DNA of 64,000 bases from Methanomassiliicoccus sp. (GCA_012719175.1 JAAYAX010000011.1:124001-188000), one strand, 5' to 3'. Positions 49,507-58,356 are shown, numbered from the stretch's first letter. The notes: generated from the sequence alone by a model not told the origin. Translations and numbers: made by a program.

Positions 49507-51789
49507 ATGTCCCTCACCTTCAAGATGATGCTGCGGAGGCTGCGAGGAAGGAAGCTCAGCCTGACACTATCCTCGTTCATCGTCGCCTGGGCACTGGCCA
49601 TGATGGCGGCGGGGCTGTATAGCTCAGAGGCTATAGAGACCAGCGCCTCCTCCTACCTGGACGACAGCCGCATGCCAGACCTACTGGTATCTCTGTACGA
49701 GGGGCGGACTCCAGAGGAGATCAACAGCGCGCTCGCATCCCTTCCCGTGCAGGCCTATGATCTCAGGCTGAAGGAGACGGGGCAGGTCCTGGTGAACGGA
49801 AGCTGGTCCCAGGCCACCATAATCGGCATCTCTGATCCCTCCCGGACGGACATCAGTCGCCTCACTTTACTGGAAGGTCGGTTGTTCTCCACCCCCTCAG
49901 AAGGCGTCGTTATCGCGGGGGGCAAGGACATCGGGGGAACGGCCCAGCTGCTCGTGAACGGCACATCCCTGAGCGTAGACATAACGGGCGTGGTGCGCTC
50001 TCCGGAATACCTTTTCAACGAGCTACAGGCCGGAGCCATCATCTCCGGGTCAGGCGGGGCAACGATCATTTACATCCCCCTGCCCACGCTGATGTCGGCA
50101 TCTGGTAACAACATAAACGACATCGCGCTGATGGTGGACGGTGGCACCAGGGAAGAGATCGCCGCTTCTCTCGTATCCCTGCCCGTCTCTTCCATGACCT
50201 TCAAAGAGGACCACCCCACTGTCGTGTTCATCGACATGGGAGCGAGCAAGATGGCGGTCATGCTGCCATCAATTAGCCTGGTGTTCGTGCTCATAGGCGG
50301 CGTTTCCATATTCATCACCATGTATCGCATGGTGGTGAGCGATTCCAGGAACATAGGGGTCCTGATGTCCCTGGGAATGGAAAGGTGGCGCATCGCGGTA
50401 ACCTACCTCGGGATGGGCATGGTCACGCTGCTGGTGGGTGGATTGCTGGGTGTCCTGCTGGGTTACGGGTTCACGGTGGCTATGACATCGCTGGCTTTGC
50501 AGATGATGGGCGATATTCCCGTAGTGCTTCCGCTCAGCCCTATCCCCTTCCTCATAGGTTTCGTCATCACCGCACTGGTGGTCCTGACCGCAAGCCTGGT
50601 CCCGGTGCTTTTTGTGCTGCGACAGGACATCCGGACGGCCCTGAGCTACGTACCTCGATCGCATATCTGGGCGTGGAAGGGTCGGGGCAGGTCCCTGTCG
50701 ACAACCCTGGGGATGCGTAACCTTCTCCGCGAGCCCAAACGTGCGGTCGCTATCATGATCGCGGTCGGCCTCACCGTGGGCGCTGCCGGCTCATGGTTGG
50801 TCCTTCTCGATTCCTCCACGTCGTACATTGACGGACAATCCTCCTCTTATCTCTGGGACGTCTCTATATCCTTCACGTCCCCCAGGGATCAGAGCGAGGC
50901 GATGGAACGGTTCGGGGACGAAATGGTAGCGAGGATCATGCCCTACACCATCCTTAGCGGCCTCGCCTCTCACGATGGGCGGTCCACAGGGATAGTGATG
51001 ACATCATCCCCTGATATGGGCGGCATAAGGGCCTGGGAACTGCGCTCTGGGTCCCTGGACTTCAGCGGTGCGGTCATCGCCAAAAAGCTGGCCGACGAGC
51101 TGGGGGGCGGAACAGGAAGCGTGCTCAGCCTTGCGTTCGGCGGGAAGAACATAGACCTTATGGTGACAGGCATCGTGGATGACCTGCAGACCGACGCAGT
51201 GTACACCAGCAACGAGATGGCGCTATCCATCATCGGGGAGGACGTGTGTCAAGGCATTTATGTTTCCCTAAACTCAGGCCAGGAGGCGTCCAGCTACATC
51301 TCTACCGTATCCAGCGATCCCTGGGTAGCAGGAGTTCAACCACGGGAGGACGTCGTGGGCTCGGTACACGACCTGCTGGCCAGCGCGCTCTCCCTCTTTT
51401 ACGGCTTCTTCGTGCTCAACCTCCTGATCGCGCTAGCGGTGGCGACATCAGCCGTCGTGGTCTCGGCATCCGAGAGGGACCTGGAGTTCACAGCAGTGTC
51501 CTCCCTTGGCCTTCCACGCTCCTTCACAATAAAATCCCTGCTGGTGGAGGCTGCCCTCCTAGGCATGGTGTCGTCCCTGCTGGCGGTCCCTTTCGCCCTA
51601 CTCATGGCCCAGGTGTTCGCGGGTCTGATGGAGGAGGCCGTGTTCTACATCCCCGTGGGGATGACCATCGCTGCTGCCCTGACCGTCCTCATTGTGGGTT
51701 GGGCGTTCACAACGCCCTCGGCCGTCTGGCCCATCCGTTGGAGCAAGAGGCTGGACATAGCTCGGACGCTCAGGGAGAGGCTCCAGTAG
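49507..51789 (+). CDS. FtsX-type ABC permease
   Basis: A 760-residue membrane protein with two FtsX-type domains: one at about 250-400 (SLVFVLIGGVSIFITMYRMVV, with a following run of helices) and one near the C-terminus (LFYGFFVLNLLIALAVATSAVVV). Between and before them are large extracellular domains (periplasmic core type, for example SYLDDSRMPDLLVSLYEG). It works with the ATPase gene just upstream in export or in lipoprotein/toxin efflux of the MacB kind. The divergent Bat-like gene may control it. Confidence 0.9.
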   Translation: MSLTFKMMLRRLRGRKLSLTLSSFIVAWALAMMAAGLYSSEAIETSASSYLDDSRMPDLLVSLYEGRTPEEINSALASLPVQAYDLRLKETGQVLVNGSWSQATIIGISDPSRTDISRLTLLEGRLFSTPSEGVVIAGGKDIGGTAQLLVNGTSLSVDITGVVRSPEYLFNELQAGAIISGSGGATIIYIPLPTLMSASGNNINDIALMVDGGTREEIAASLVSLPVSSMTFKEDHPTVVFIDMGASKMAVMLPSISLVFVLIGGVSIFITMYRMVVSDSRNIGVLMSLGMERWRIAVTYLGMGMVTLLVGGLLGVLLGYGFTVAMTSLALQMMGDIPVVLPLSPIPFLIGFVITALVVLTASLVPVLFVLRQDIRTALSYVPRSHIWAWKGRGRSLSTTLGMRNLLREPKRAVAIMIAVGLTVGAAGSWLVLLDSSTSYIDGQSSSYLWDVSISFTSPRDQSEAMERFGDEMVARIMPYTILSGLASHDGRSTGIVMTSSPDMGGIRAWELRSGSLDFSGAVIAKKLADELGGGTGSVLSLAFGGKNIDLMVTGIVDDLQTDAVYTSNEMALSIIGEDVCQGIYVSLNSGQEASSYISTVSSDPWVAGVQPREDVVGSVHDLLASALSLFYGFFVLNLLIALAVATSAVVVSASERDLEFTAVSSLGLPRSFTIKSLLVEAALLGMVSSLLAVPFALLMAQVFAGLMEEAVFYIPVGMTIAAALTVLIVGWAFTTPSAVWPIRWSKRLDIARTLRERLQ

Positions 51790-51898
51790 GTCCGTCGATG
51801 GTGAGAATGGGAGGGAGAGCACCACTTCGACAGCCTTTCCCCCGGTCCGGCAAGCTGGTCTCCCTCGGTGCGATGCGGTGCAGAGGCCAGCAGGGCGA

Positions 51899-52852
51899 TC
51901 AACTGTAAGAAAGCAATATTGCCAGATATATGACGTATAGGACCACCAGGAACACGCCCTCCCGCCTACCGATGCCCTCGCGACGGTACACGATCCCTGC
52001 CAGTAAGGTGCCGAAGAGGAGTAGGGGAACTATACCCAGCAAGATCTGGGTTTCTGTCAACGTTAGGGGCCTGATCATGGCACCAACACCAAGGACCAAC
52101 AAGGAATTGAACACCAGCGTTCCCAGGGCGTTGCCGACGGCAATGTCCGCCCTCTTCTTGTAAGCAGCGACCAAGCTGGTGGCAAACTCAGGGGTCGTGG
52201 TGCCCAAGGTAACGATAGTGAGCCCAATGAGGAACTCGCTCATCCCCAGGCTCGTGGCCACCTCCGTGGCTGACCGGACAGCCGCATCGGTGGCAACGAT
52301 CAATATGACCGCGCCTACCAGCACGAAGGACAGGCTTTTCAGCGGGGGCTCCACATCCGGTCTCGCAGCCTCGAACTCCTCCACCACCACCCGGGAGGGC
52401 CGGCAGCAGTAGAGCGACCGCACCAGCAGGGCTACGTAGAGGACAAATAGAGCGACCATGACGATACCCTCCACAGCTCCGAGGGTGCCATCATAAGCGA
52501 ACAGCAACAGCACGAGCAGCGACGCCAGCATGAATATGGCCTCTCTCCTTATCTCCTCGAACCTGACGATGATAGGGGTCAGGATGGCACAAGCACCTAT
52601 GATGTAAGTGGCATTGGATATGTTGGCCCCTATGACATTGCCCACAGAGAGCGAACCCACACCCTCCAGCCCTGACAGCACCCCCAGGACCAGCTCTGGT
52701 AGGGATGTGCCAAATGAGACGATGGTCAGTCCGATTACCAGTGGAGGAACGCCGAAGTGGGCAGCCAGTTCCGACGCGCCCTCGACAAGCCACCGAGCGC
52801 CGAAGTAAATGGCAACGACCCCGATCAACAAAACCAGCAGGGGGACTATCAT
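51899..52852 (-). CDS. CaCA-family calcium/sodium antiporter (YrbG type)
   Basis: A 317-residue membrane protein with ten helices and two alpha repeats: SFGTSLPELVLGVLSG in the first half and TLGTTTPEFATSLVAA in the second. The GTSxPE and GTxTPE motifs bind the cation. It exchanges Ca2+ for Na+ or H+. The last residues (LYVIYLAILLSYS) complete a tenth helix. It converges on the FtsX gene. Confidence 0.93.
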   Translation of the reverse strand: MIVPLLVLLIGVVAIYFGARWLVEGASELAAHFGVPPLVIGLTIVSFGTSLPELVLGVLSGLEGVGSLSVGNVIGANISNATYIIGACAILTPIIVRFEEIRREAIFMLASLLVLLLFAYDGTLGAVEGIVMVALFVLYVALLVRSLYCCRPSRVVVEEFEAARPDVEPPLKSLSFVLVGAVILIVATDAAVRSATEVATSLGMSEFLIGLTIVTLGTTTPEFATSLVAAYKKRADIAVGNALGTLVFNSLLVLGVGAMIRPLTLTETQILLGIVPLLLFGTLLAGIVYRREGIGRREGVFLVVLYVIYLAILLSYS

Positions 52853-52932
52853 CTAATGTAACTAACACCAGCATAAATTAAAACATCGGGTTATCAAGGT
52901 CGGATCGACGTCGGTACCTGGCATAAGAGGAG

Positions 52933-53029
52933 TGGGCCCGGTCGGATTTGAACCGACGACCATCGGGTATCTCAGGTCCCATAGGGACTCCTATGAGCCT
53001 GACGCTCCACCGGACTAAGCTACGGGCCC
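52933..53029 (-). tRNA. tRNA with CAU anticodon, 23-base intron
   Basis: The minus strand encodes a 97-base precursor: acceptor GGGCCCG/CGGGCCC, D-arm GCTT/GAGC, anticodon CAU, T-arm GTCGG/CCGAC and discriminator A. A 23-base intron (52969-52991) after base 37 is excised: the exon CTCA pairs with TGAG at the intron's 3' end, and 3-base bulges (TAG, ATA) flank this 4-bp helix, each cut after its second base, exactly the archaeal BHB form. The mature loop is CTCATAA. The GGGCCCG acceptor is that of archaeal tRNA-Ile, so this may be tRNA-Ile2 (agmatidine-modified C34) rather than elongator Met. The mature anticodon stem TCAGG/CCCGA has an A-C mismatch. Confidence 0.85.
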
Positions 53030-53156
53030 TATGAACGAGGTAAATTGGACCTTGAGATATATACTTTATTGAACCACGGATGAGGCTTCCAGCAATGGCC
53101 GCACCACAATCACCGCTATATAGTGGCCGTTCCTAGTAAGAAATGGCAAGGTCATC

Positions 53157-53636
53157 ATGACAGAAGAGAAAGCTACCTTTGGGGCTGGTTGTTTCTGGGG
53201 CGTTCAGGCGGCGTTCGACAATATCGAGGGGGTCACCTCCACCACCGTGGGCTACACGGGAGGGACCCTGGAAAATCCTACCTACCGTGATGTGTGCGGT
53301 CATCGGACCGGTCACGCCGAGGCGGTGGAGATCAGCTTCGATCCGCGCATCGTGAAGTACGACGAACTGCTGGAGGTCTTCTGGAGGATACACGATCCCA
53401 CCACCCTGAACCGCCAGGGTCCGGATGTCGGTGACCAGTACCGCTCATCGATATTCTACCACACGCCGGAGCAACGGGAGAAGGCCGAGCGTTCCAAGTC
53501 CGAGCAGCAGGCCAGTGGCCGCTACAGGAACCCCATTGTCACCGAGATCGTCCCAGCTGGTAAGTTCTGGCGAGCTGAAGAGTACCATCAGAAGTACCTG
53601 GTCAAACACGGTCGTGCGGCATGTCACACGAGGTAG
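53157..53636 (+). CDS. msrA: Peptide methionine sulfoxide reductase A
   Basis: A 159-residue enzyme reducing methionine-S-sulfoxide in proteins. The catalytic GCFWG motif is at residues 11-15, with Cys12 as the nucleophile, and the family lines [16 protein letters not shown] and [19 protein letters not shown] are present. The C-terminus HGRAACHTR carries a possible resolving cysteine. ATG 53157 is preceded by AAGGTCATC, a weak site. It defends against oxidative damage in an anaerobe; a ferritin-like protein and thioredoxin elsewhere in the window fit the same need. Confidence 0.95.
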   Translation: MTEEKATFGAGCFWGVQAAFDNIEGVTSTTVGYTGGTLENPTYRDVCGHRTGHAEAVEISFDPRIVKYDELLEVFWRIHDPTTLNRQGPDVGDQYRSSIFYHTPEQREKAERSKSEQQASGRYRNPIVTEIVPAGKFWRAEEYHQKYLVKHGRAACHTR

Positions 53637-53704
53637 TCAGGAAATGCCTTCGACGTTGATCCTACCGTCTTCGGATCACGCCGCGCGTGACAGGGGGATT
53701 CTAA

Positions 53705-54325
53705 ATGGTAGATAGCGTGATCGATGCAAGAGACCTTGAGGCATTGTGCGAACTGGCCAGGTCCAGGGGGGCAAGTGGCGTCAGTACCATGGATGCGCGC
53801 GGAGTCGTCCTGGACCCCCGGGTGCGCCTGAAGTGCACCGTCCCTATGTGCGAACACTATGGCCATAACCTCATGTGCCCGCCCAACTTCATGCCCTTAC
53901 AAGAGTTCGGAAAGGTGCTGGAGAGGTACTCCCGGGCCATATTGGTACAGTACCCCATCCCCGTGCGCTCCTTCACCATCGATGACAGCGCCCGGGGCAT
54001 GGAGCAGGCGTACGCGGACAAGGAATACTATCAGCAGCTGCTCTGTTCGGAGATAGCGTTCATCGATCTCATGGGGCTGCTGGAGAAGGAAGCCATGAGG
54101 GCAGGGCACCGCTTCGCCGCGGCCTTCTCCGGCGGGGCCTGCCGCCTGTGCGACGAGTGCGTTGGCCAAGGTTCGGGAAAGAGCTGCCGGCACCCCTTCC
54201 GCTCCCGGCCGGCGACGGAGGCCATGGGCATAGATGTGTTCGAGACCGCCAGGAACGCGGGTCTGCCTTTCGACCTTCCGCCCAAGGACCGCCCGGTGTG
54301 GAACGGTCTGCTCCTGGTCGATTGA
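53705..54325 (+). CDS. DUF2284 family metal-binding protein
   Basis: A 206-residue protein with the DUF2284 layout: CTVPMCEHYGHNLMCPPNFMP (residues about 43-62, in two parts), a central helical part and CRLCDECVGQGSGKSCRHP (residues about 146-163). The seven or so cysteines probably bind an Fe-S cluster or zinc. The function is unknown. It starts 68 bases after msrA and is followed 11 bases later by a small membrane protein. Confidence 0.85.
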   Translation: MVDSVIDARDLEALCELARSRGASGVSTMDARGVVLDPRVRLKCTVPMCEHYGHNLMCPPNFMPLQEFGKVLERYSRAILVQYPIPVRSFTIDDSARGMEQAYADKEYYQQLLCSEIAFIDLMGLLEKEAMRAGHRFAAAFSGGACRLCDECVGQGSGKSCRHPFRSRPATEAMGIDVFETARNAGLPFDLPPKDRPVWNGLLLVD

Positions 54326-54336
54326 AAGGGTGAGGC

Positions 54337-54849
54337 ATGGACGACATCCTTTTCGAGGAGGTCCAGCGCTTCCGGCAACCCTGGATCCTGGCCCTGCTGC
54401 TGGGGATGTTGGCGATCTTCGCCTGGGGCTTCGTCCAGCAGATCGTCCTTGGGGTTCCGTGGGGTAACAACCCGGCGTCCGACGCGCTCATGTGGGTCCT
54501 CCTACTGTTTATCAGCGCGCTGGTCGTATTCATCCTCACCATCCGCCTGGAGGTGACGGTGTCCGTCGCCGGACTTAGCGTAAGGTTCTTTCCCGTCCAT
54601 CTGAGATCCCGTCATTTCGGTCGGAGCGAGATCGTGGAGCACCGCGCAATGGCTTACCATCCGCTTCGAGACTTCGGAGGTTGGGGCATAAGGTATGGAC
54701 GGACTGGCTGGGCGTACATCGTCCGGGGCACGGAGGGTGTACTGGTGCGGACCTTCGACGGTAGGCAGCTGCTCATCGGCTCCCTGAGGGCGGTGGAGCT
54801 TGACGCCGCGATCGGCGTGATGTGCAAAAGGCGAAGCGATTTAAGGTAG
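54337..54849 (+). CDS. Membrane protein with PH-like domain
   Basis: A 170-residue protein: two helices (about 16-37, ILALLLGMLAIFAWGFV, and 49-70, LMWVLLLFISALVVFILTI), then a beta-rich domain (LEVTVSVAGLSVRFFPVHLR, GWGIRYGRTGWAYIVRGTEGVLVRTFDG in parts) like the DUF6141/bacterial PH-like membrane proteins. The role is unknown. It lies close after the DUF2284 gene and may be cotranscribed with it. Confidence 0.72.
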   Translation: MDDILFEEVQRFRQPWILALLLGMLAIFAWGFVQQIVLGVPWGNNPASDALMWVLLLFISALVVFILTIRLEVTVSVAGLSVRFFPVHLRSRHFGRSEIVEHRAMAYHPLRDFGGWGIRYGRTGWAYIVRGTEGVLVRTFDGRQLLIGSLRAVELDAAIGVMCKRRSDLR

Positions 54850-54859
54850 AAGAGTGAGG

Positions 54860-54954
54860 CGCCGTCGAACGGGCTCGAACCGTTGACCTTGTGATGACCG
54901 TTCCCCTGTTCAGGGATTAACAGTCACACGCTCTACCAGCTGAGCTACGACGGC
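54860..54954 (-). tRNA. tRNA-Asn (GUU), 22-base intron
   Basis: Minus-strand tRNA with acceptor GCCGTCG/CGACGGC, D-stem GCTC/GAGC, anticodon stem TGTGA/TCACA, anticodon GTT, T-arm AACGG/CCGTT, and discriminator G. The 22-base intron (54896-54917) lies after base 37; exon CTGT pairs with intron ACGG (one G-U), with bulges TAA and TCA cut after the second base as in a BHB. The intron forms a CCCTG/CAGGG hairpin. Mature length is 73 bases. Confidence 0.93.
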
Positions 54955-54998
54955 GTGTAGGCAAGGGAAGTACCAACTGATATTAATGAATTTCGCTC

Positions 54999-55307
54999 CT
55001 ATACCAACTGCGTCTTAAGCTCCTGGACGGTCTCTTCCATCATGGCCAGCAGGTCCTTGAGGTGCTCCATGAAAGGCCTCAGCTTCTCGGTGGTGACCGC
55101 TCCCTCCGGGGAAGGCTTGATCAGCCCCTCCTGCTCCAGAATCCTCATCGAGTAACGGACCTTGTGTTGAGGGAAATCAAGGAGCTCCGACAGGCGGATG
55201 ATGCCTATGGGCTCGTTCTCCATGATCGCCTTTAGCATCTGGACATGCCGTTTAAGAAGATCTATCTCGCTCTCGATCTTGCTCGTCAGAACACTTCCGC
55301 CCTTCAT
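54999..55307 (-). CDS. Winged-helix regulator with coiled-coil ends
   Basis: A 102-residue protein: a helix (IESEIDLLKRHVQMLKAIME), a winged helix (GIIRLSELLDFPQHKVRYSMRILEQEGLI, with PSPEGAVTT as wing) and a C-terminal coiled coil (LRPFMEHLKDLLAMMEETVQEL). This is a common archaeal regulator layout, similar to small MarR-like or ArsR-like proteins. It probably dimerises through both coils. Start ATG 55307; ATG/GTG alternatives further in would remove the first helix. Confidence 0.8.
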   Translation of the reverse strand: MKGGSVLTSKIESEIDLLKRHVQMLKAIMENEPIGIIRLSELLDFPQHKVRYSMRILEQEGLIKPSPEGAVTTEKLRPFMEHLKDLLAMMEETVQELKTQLV

Positions 55308-55470
55308 TTATTACCCCTTCCCTCAGTGTGTGCCATGATAACACTGGAACATATAATAGGGTTTTCCGAACAGGTGGGCTTGTGCTGTGTTCATTGTTTC
55401 TTCGCGGAATCAGAACCAGTTTTCAGCGCCCTTGAAATAATACCTCCCAGCTCCTCGTTCGGTGAGTGAA

Positions 55471-55689
55471 ATGGCGGACGCTGAGATCGTCAAATGCAAG
55501 GCCTGCGGGAGGAAGATGTCCAAGCAGCGCTCCACGGACCCAGGAGCGCCCAAGCCCGGTTATGAATGCGCCCAGTGCCATGAGTGGGTGTGCGGTGACT
55601 GCACCGATTGGAACGCTTCGGACAACACCAAGAAGGTATGTTCTCGGTGCTCGGGGAGGACCGCCCCCCGCAAGTGCGGATGCGACTGA
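55471..55689 (+). CDS. Small cysteine-rich zinc-binding protein
   Basis: A 72-residue protein with about nine cysteines: CKACGRK, ECAQCHEWVCGDC, VCSRC and KCGCD. This could bind two zinc ions in tandem ribbons or a treble-clef/RING-like arrangement. It is preceded by GGTGAG. GTG 55462, three codons earlier, is an alternative start. Function unknown; it could be an RNA- or protein-binding adaptor. Confidence 0.72.
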   Translation: MADAEIVKCKACGRKMSKQRSTDPGAPKPGYECAQCHEWVCGDCTDWNASDNTKKVCSRCSGRTAPRKCGCD

Positions 55690-55848
55690 TCGTGATACCT
55701 CCACACACATAGTGCCCCATCACCGCTGAACGCCCACAGAAAGGCATACTCGGGACCGGCCGGAACATCGTCATATTCGCCAAGCATACCAGAGCCATAG
55801 CCCTGCCCCTGATAGTGGGATTTTATTAAGCTCACAGGCCCACGTACA

Positions 55849-56592
55849 TCATCTCCCGGAGGCCCCCCCGCCCCCGGAACGGCCTCCGCCAAACCCTCCC
55901 CTGCCCCCGCTCATGATGGCGATCAGGAACAGCAGTGGTCGAAGGGCCCATCCCTTGGTGACCACCGCCAGGAATATGTACGCTACCCCCACCAGGGCCC
56001 AATCGCCCCAGGTCAGGGGTATCCAGGAGATCGGATAGGTCCTGTCAGTCCCGCGATCCCCGGAGTACTCGGTTTCCATAATCATGCCCATGGCGAAGGT
56101 GAGCTCGAAGAGGCCGTCGCCGTAGCCTCCCGCGGTCATATTGGGTAAAAGGTACTCCTGGGCCAGCCGATTTACTCGCACATCGGTCAGGATGCCCTCC
56201 AACCCATAGCCGACCTCTATCCTCCAGGAACCGTCATCGGTCGCTACCACCACGAGGACTCCATTGTCCCTTCCCTCCTTGCCTATGCCATTGTACTGGA
56301 AGGTGCGCAGGGCATAGTAGTTTATGTCGTAGGGCTGGGTACTGTTCACGACCACTACTGCTATCTCGCAGGAGGAGTTCAGGTTGACCTCATAGCAGAT
56401 CTCGTCGATATAGTACAGGTCGCTCTCCGTGAGCACCCCCGCAAGGTCGGTAGTGTAGTACTTCAGCTCCGGTATCCCCTCGTCCCTTCCTGTGTCCGAT
56501 GGGCGGAGCACCATGTAGGTGGCCGCTATGGTGCCTCCGATGACGATCGCTAGGACAGCAAGTCCCACCACCACCCGGACGGACGATCGCAA
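55849..56592 (-). CDS. TPM-domain protein (YgcG family)
   Basis: A 247-residue protein with an N-terminal helix, a TPM phosphatase-like domain (about 45-180) with VLTESDLYYIDEICYEVN, NGVLVVVATDDGSWRIEVGYGLEG (in two parts) and an NMTAGGYGDGLFE stretch, another membrane helix and a Gly-rich end (GGRGGFGGGRSGG). TPM proteins are found next to LemA in bacteria and archaea. Their role is envelope-related but unclear. The gene starts seven bases after lemA ends, in one operon. Confidence 0.88.
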   Translation of the reverse strand: MRSSVRVVVGLAVLAIVIGGTIAATYMVLRPSDTGRDEGIPELKYYTTDLAGVLTESDLYYIDEICYEVNLNSSCEIAVVVVNSTQPYDINYYALRTFQYNGIGKEGRDNGVLVVVATDDGSWRIEVGYGLEGILTDVRVNRLAQEYLLPNMTAGGYGDGLFELTFAMGMIMETEYSGDRGTDRTYPISWIPLTWGDWALVGVAYIFLAVVTKGWALRPLLFLIAIMSGGRGGFGGGRSGGGGASGR

Positions 56593-56598
56593 ACCCTC

Positions 56599-57147
56599 TC
56601 ACTGCCCCTGCTGGAAGTAGGAGGCCTGCTCGAAACCGAAGGTACCGGCTAACATATTGTTGGGGAAGCTGAGGATGGCGGTGTTGTACTCGTTCACCGC
56701 ATCATTATAGAATATCCTGGCTGCGGCAATACGGTTCTGCGTCCCCTCCAGAGACACAATTATATCTCGGATGGTATCGGTCGACTGGATGGCAGGGTAC
56801 GATTCCACCACGGACATGAAGGCCCCCATCTGGACCATGAACTCGGTACTGAAGTTGACCTGCTCGTTCACCGAACGGTCGGCCATGGTGTTCAGCCACT
56901 GAGTACGGAGGGAGGTGATGTTCTCCAGCAGCCCCTGCTCGAAATACATGGACACGTTCTCCTGTTGTAGGAGCTGCGGAACCAGTTCGACCTGGCGCTG
57001 GATCTCGACCTCGATATTGCTCCACTTGTTGTTTACGTTCTGATCTTTAGAGATCAGGGAGTTGTAGGAGAGCACTACCGTGAGCACCAGGACGACGATC
57101 ACCGCTAGGGCGACCACTCCGACCAGAAGGCCCTTTCTTTCAACCAT
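56599..57147 (-). CDS. lemA: LemA family protein
   Basis: A 182-residue protein with an N-terminal membrane helix (about 8-29) and the LemA helical domain: YNSLISKDQNVNNKWSNIEVEIQRQVELVPQLL in parts, and the end LAAARIFYNDAVNEYNTAILSFP-like line with NMLAGTFGFEQA. LemA proteins are anchored in the membrane and face the cytoplasm or outside depending on the organism; function is uncertain. It forms a pair with the TPM protein, as in many genomes. Confidence 0.93.
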   Translation of the reverse strand: MVERKGLLVGVVALAVIVVLVLTVVLSYNSLISKDQNVNNKWSNIEVEIQRQVELVPQLLQQENVSMYFEQGLLENITSLRTQWLNTMADRSVNEQVNFSTEFMVQMGAFMSVVESYPAIQSTDTIRDIIVSLEGTQNRIAAARIFYNDAVNEYNTAILSFPNNMLAGTFGFEQASYFQQGQ

Positions 57148-57231
57148 GGGCCGAACCAGACCCTGCCGGTTAATGAACCTTAAGTTGTAGAAATGAATAA
57201 TTGGTAAAAATGAAAGGGTTTGGATGGTCCA

Positions 57232-57786
57232 TTATTGATTGAACCAAGCCTTCGTAGACGCCATCATCAGGTACACCAGGATGAGGATCGGAATCACTAA
57301 GGAGATGATTCCGCTAGCACCCGAGGTGAATAATGAGAATACGCCGCTGATGATCTGCAGTACTGCGAATATCACTCCCAATATCCACGCCCACTTCTTG
57401 CCCTTCAGGAAACCCCAGGCGAGGATAAATGCGACAATAGCGAAGATGAGCATGACCGCGCCGATGGCCACGAAGACCCAGGGGCTAAGGTCCAGGAACC
57501 ACTGGGGAACATCTGTCCCCAACTGAGAGATTAGGTCCTGACTATTGATCACCGCGCCTATGGCGAACATTCCCAAGGCCCCGAAGAGAAGAAGGATCCC
57601 TCCCAACACTTCGAGGATCGCGAGAATGGTCACTCCAATGGGCCTTTGCCTTTGCTGGGGCATGGGATAATAAGGTCCAGGCTGCTGCTGGTATGGCTGC
57701 TGAGGATACGGTTGCTGTTGATATTGCTGGTCATATTGCGGGGGTTGATAGGGTTGCGGCTGTCCCGGTTGTTGATCTGACGCCAT
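57232..57786 (-). CDS. Four-helix membrane protein with Gln/Pro/Tyr-rich N-terminal tail
   Basis: A 184-residue protein. The first 50 residues are a low-complexity tail of Gln, Pro and Tyr (for example QPYQPPQYDQQYQQQPYP). The rest has four membrane helices beginning IGVTILAILEVLGGILLLFG. It is a paralogue of the next gene on the same strand, which lacks the tail. The repeated tail resembles those of bacterial DUF-type membrane proteins and may bind partners. Function unknown. Confidence 0.72.
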   Translation of the reverse strand: MASDQQPGQPQPYQPPQYDQQYQQQPYPQQPYQQQPGPYYPMPQQRQRPIGVTILAILEVLGGILLLFGALGMFAIGAVINSQDLISQLGTDVPQWFLDLSPWVFVAIGAVMLIFAIVAFILAWGFLKGKKWAWILGVIFAVLQIISGVFSLFTSGASGIISLVIPILILVYLMMASTKAWFNQ

Positions 57787-57824
57787 AAGGAATGAATGAG
57801 CGGTCCTAATAATAATTAATTTCT

Positions 57825-57831
57825 AAAAAAA
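57825..57831 (-). terminator. Poly-T terminator between two paralogues
   Basis: Seven T residues on the minus strand, 19 bases after the stop codon of the 57850-58251 gene. Confidence 0.5.
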
Positions 57832-57849
57832 TGGATATAGAAGGTGTTT

Positions 57850-58251
57850 CTACCGTCCGAAGAAGGCCTTTACCTCTGGCCTCATCAGATAGTAGACGAT
57901 GATGGCGTTGATGAGCAGGCTCACGATGCCGGTGAATCCACCGCCTATAAGGCCCAGTATCCCGAAGATCACACCCAGTATGCCGAAGATGAGTGCGAGC
58001 AACCATGCCCATTTCTTCCCGGTCCACAAGCCCCAGGCGATTATGAGCTGGAATAGGCCGATCAAGATCGTGAATCCGCCAAAGACTATCCCTAGAGGTG
58101 CAAGGATCCCTGTCGACGTGACCCCGATCGCGGCTACCCCACCTATAAGGGTCATGATCCCGCCCAGAGCGTTCAATATCGCCAATATCGTGACTCCGAG
58201 CGGCCTGGTCTTTCCCGGAGCAGTCCCAAATGCCTGATTGGCAACTGTCAT
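57850..58251 (-). CDS. Four-helix membrane protein, paralogue of 57232-57786
   Basis: A 133-residue membrane protein with four helices. The first unit, LGVTILAILNALGGIMTLIGG, matches IGVTILAILEVLGGILLLFG of its neighbour, and the centre reads WGLWTGKKWAWLLAL, like WGFLKGKKWAWILGV there. The pair arose by duplication; this copy has a short N-terminus (MTVANQAFGTAPGKTRP). It may be a small transport or stress-response membrane protein. A terminator separates the two. Confidence 0.75.
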   Translation of the reverse strand: MTVANQAFGTAPGKTRPLGVTILAILNALGGIMTLIGGVAAIGVTSTGILAPLGIVFGGFTILIGLFQLIIAWGLWTGKKWAWLLALIFGILGVIFGILGLIGGGFTGIVSLLINAIIVYYLMRPEVKAFFGR

Positions 58252-58356
58252 CCAGTTCCAATTATAATTTCGATTGATAAAACTATCTGGCTGAGTTCAG
58301 ATTCTGGTGATAACCGGGTCATAGTGATTATATAACCAACGAGGAATGGAACGTGC

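Noticed and set aside
52955-52992. Alternative 14-base intron for the tRNA(CAU)
   Set aside because: It gives a perfect stem TCAGG/CCTGA but leaves a 14-base variable loop not expected for a CAU tRNA; the 23-base form fits the BHB rule exactly.
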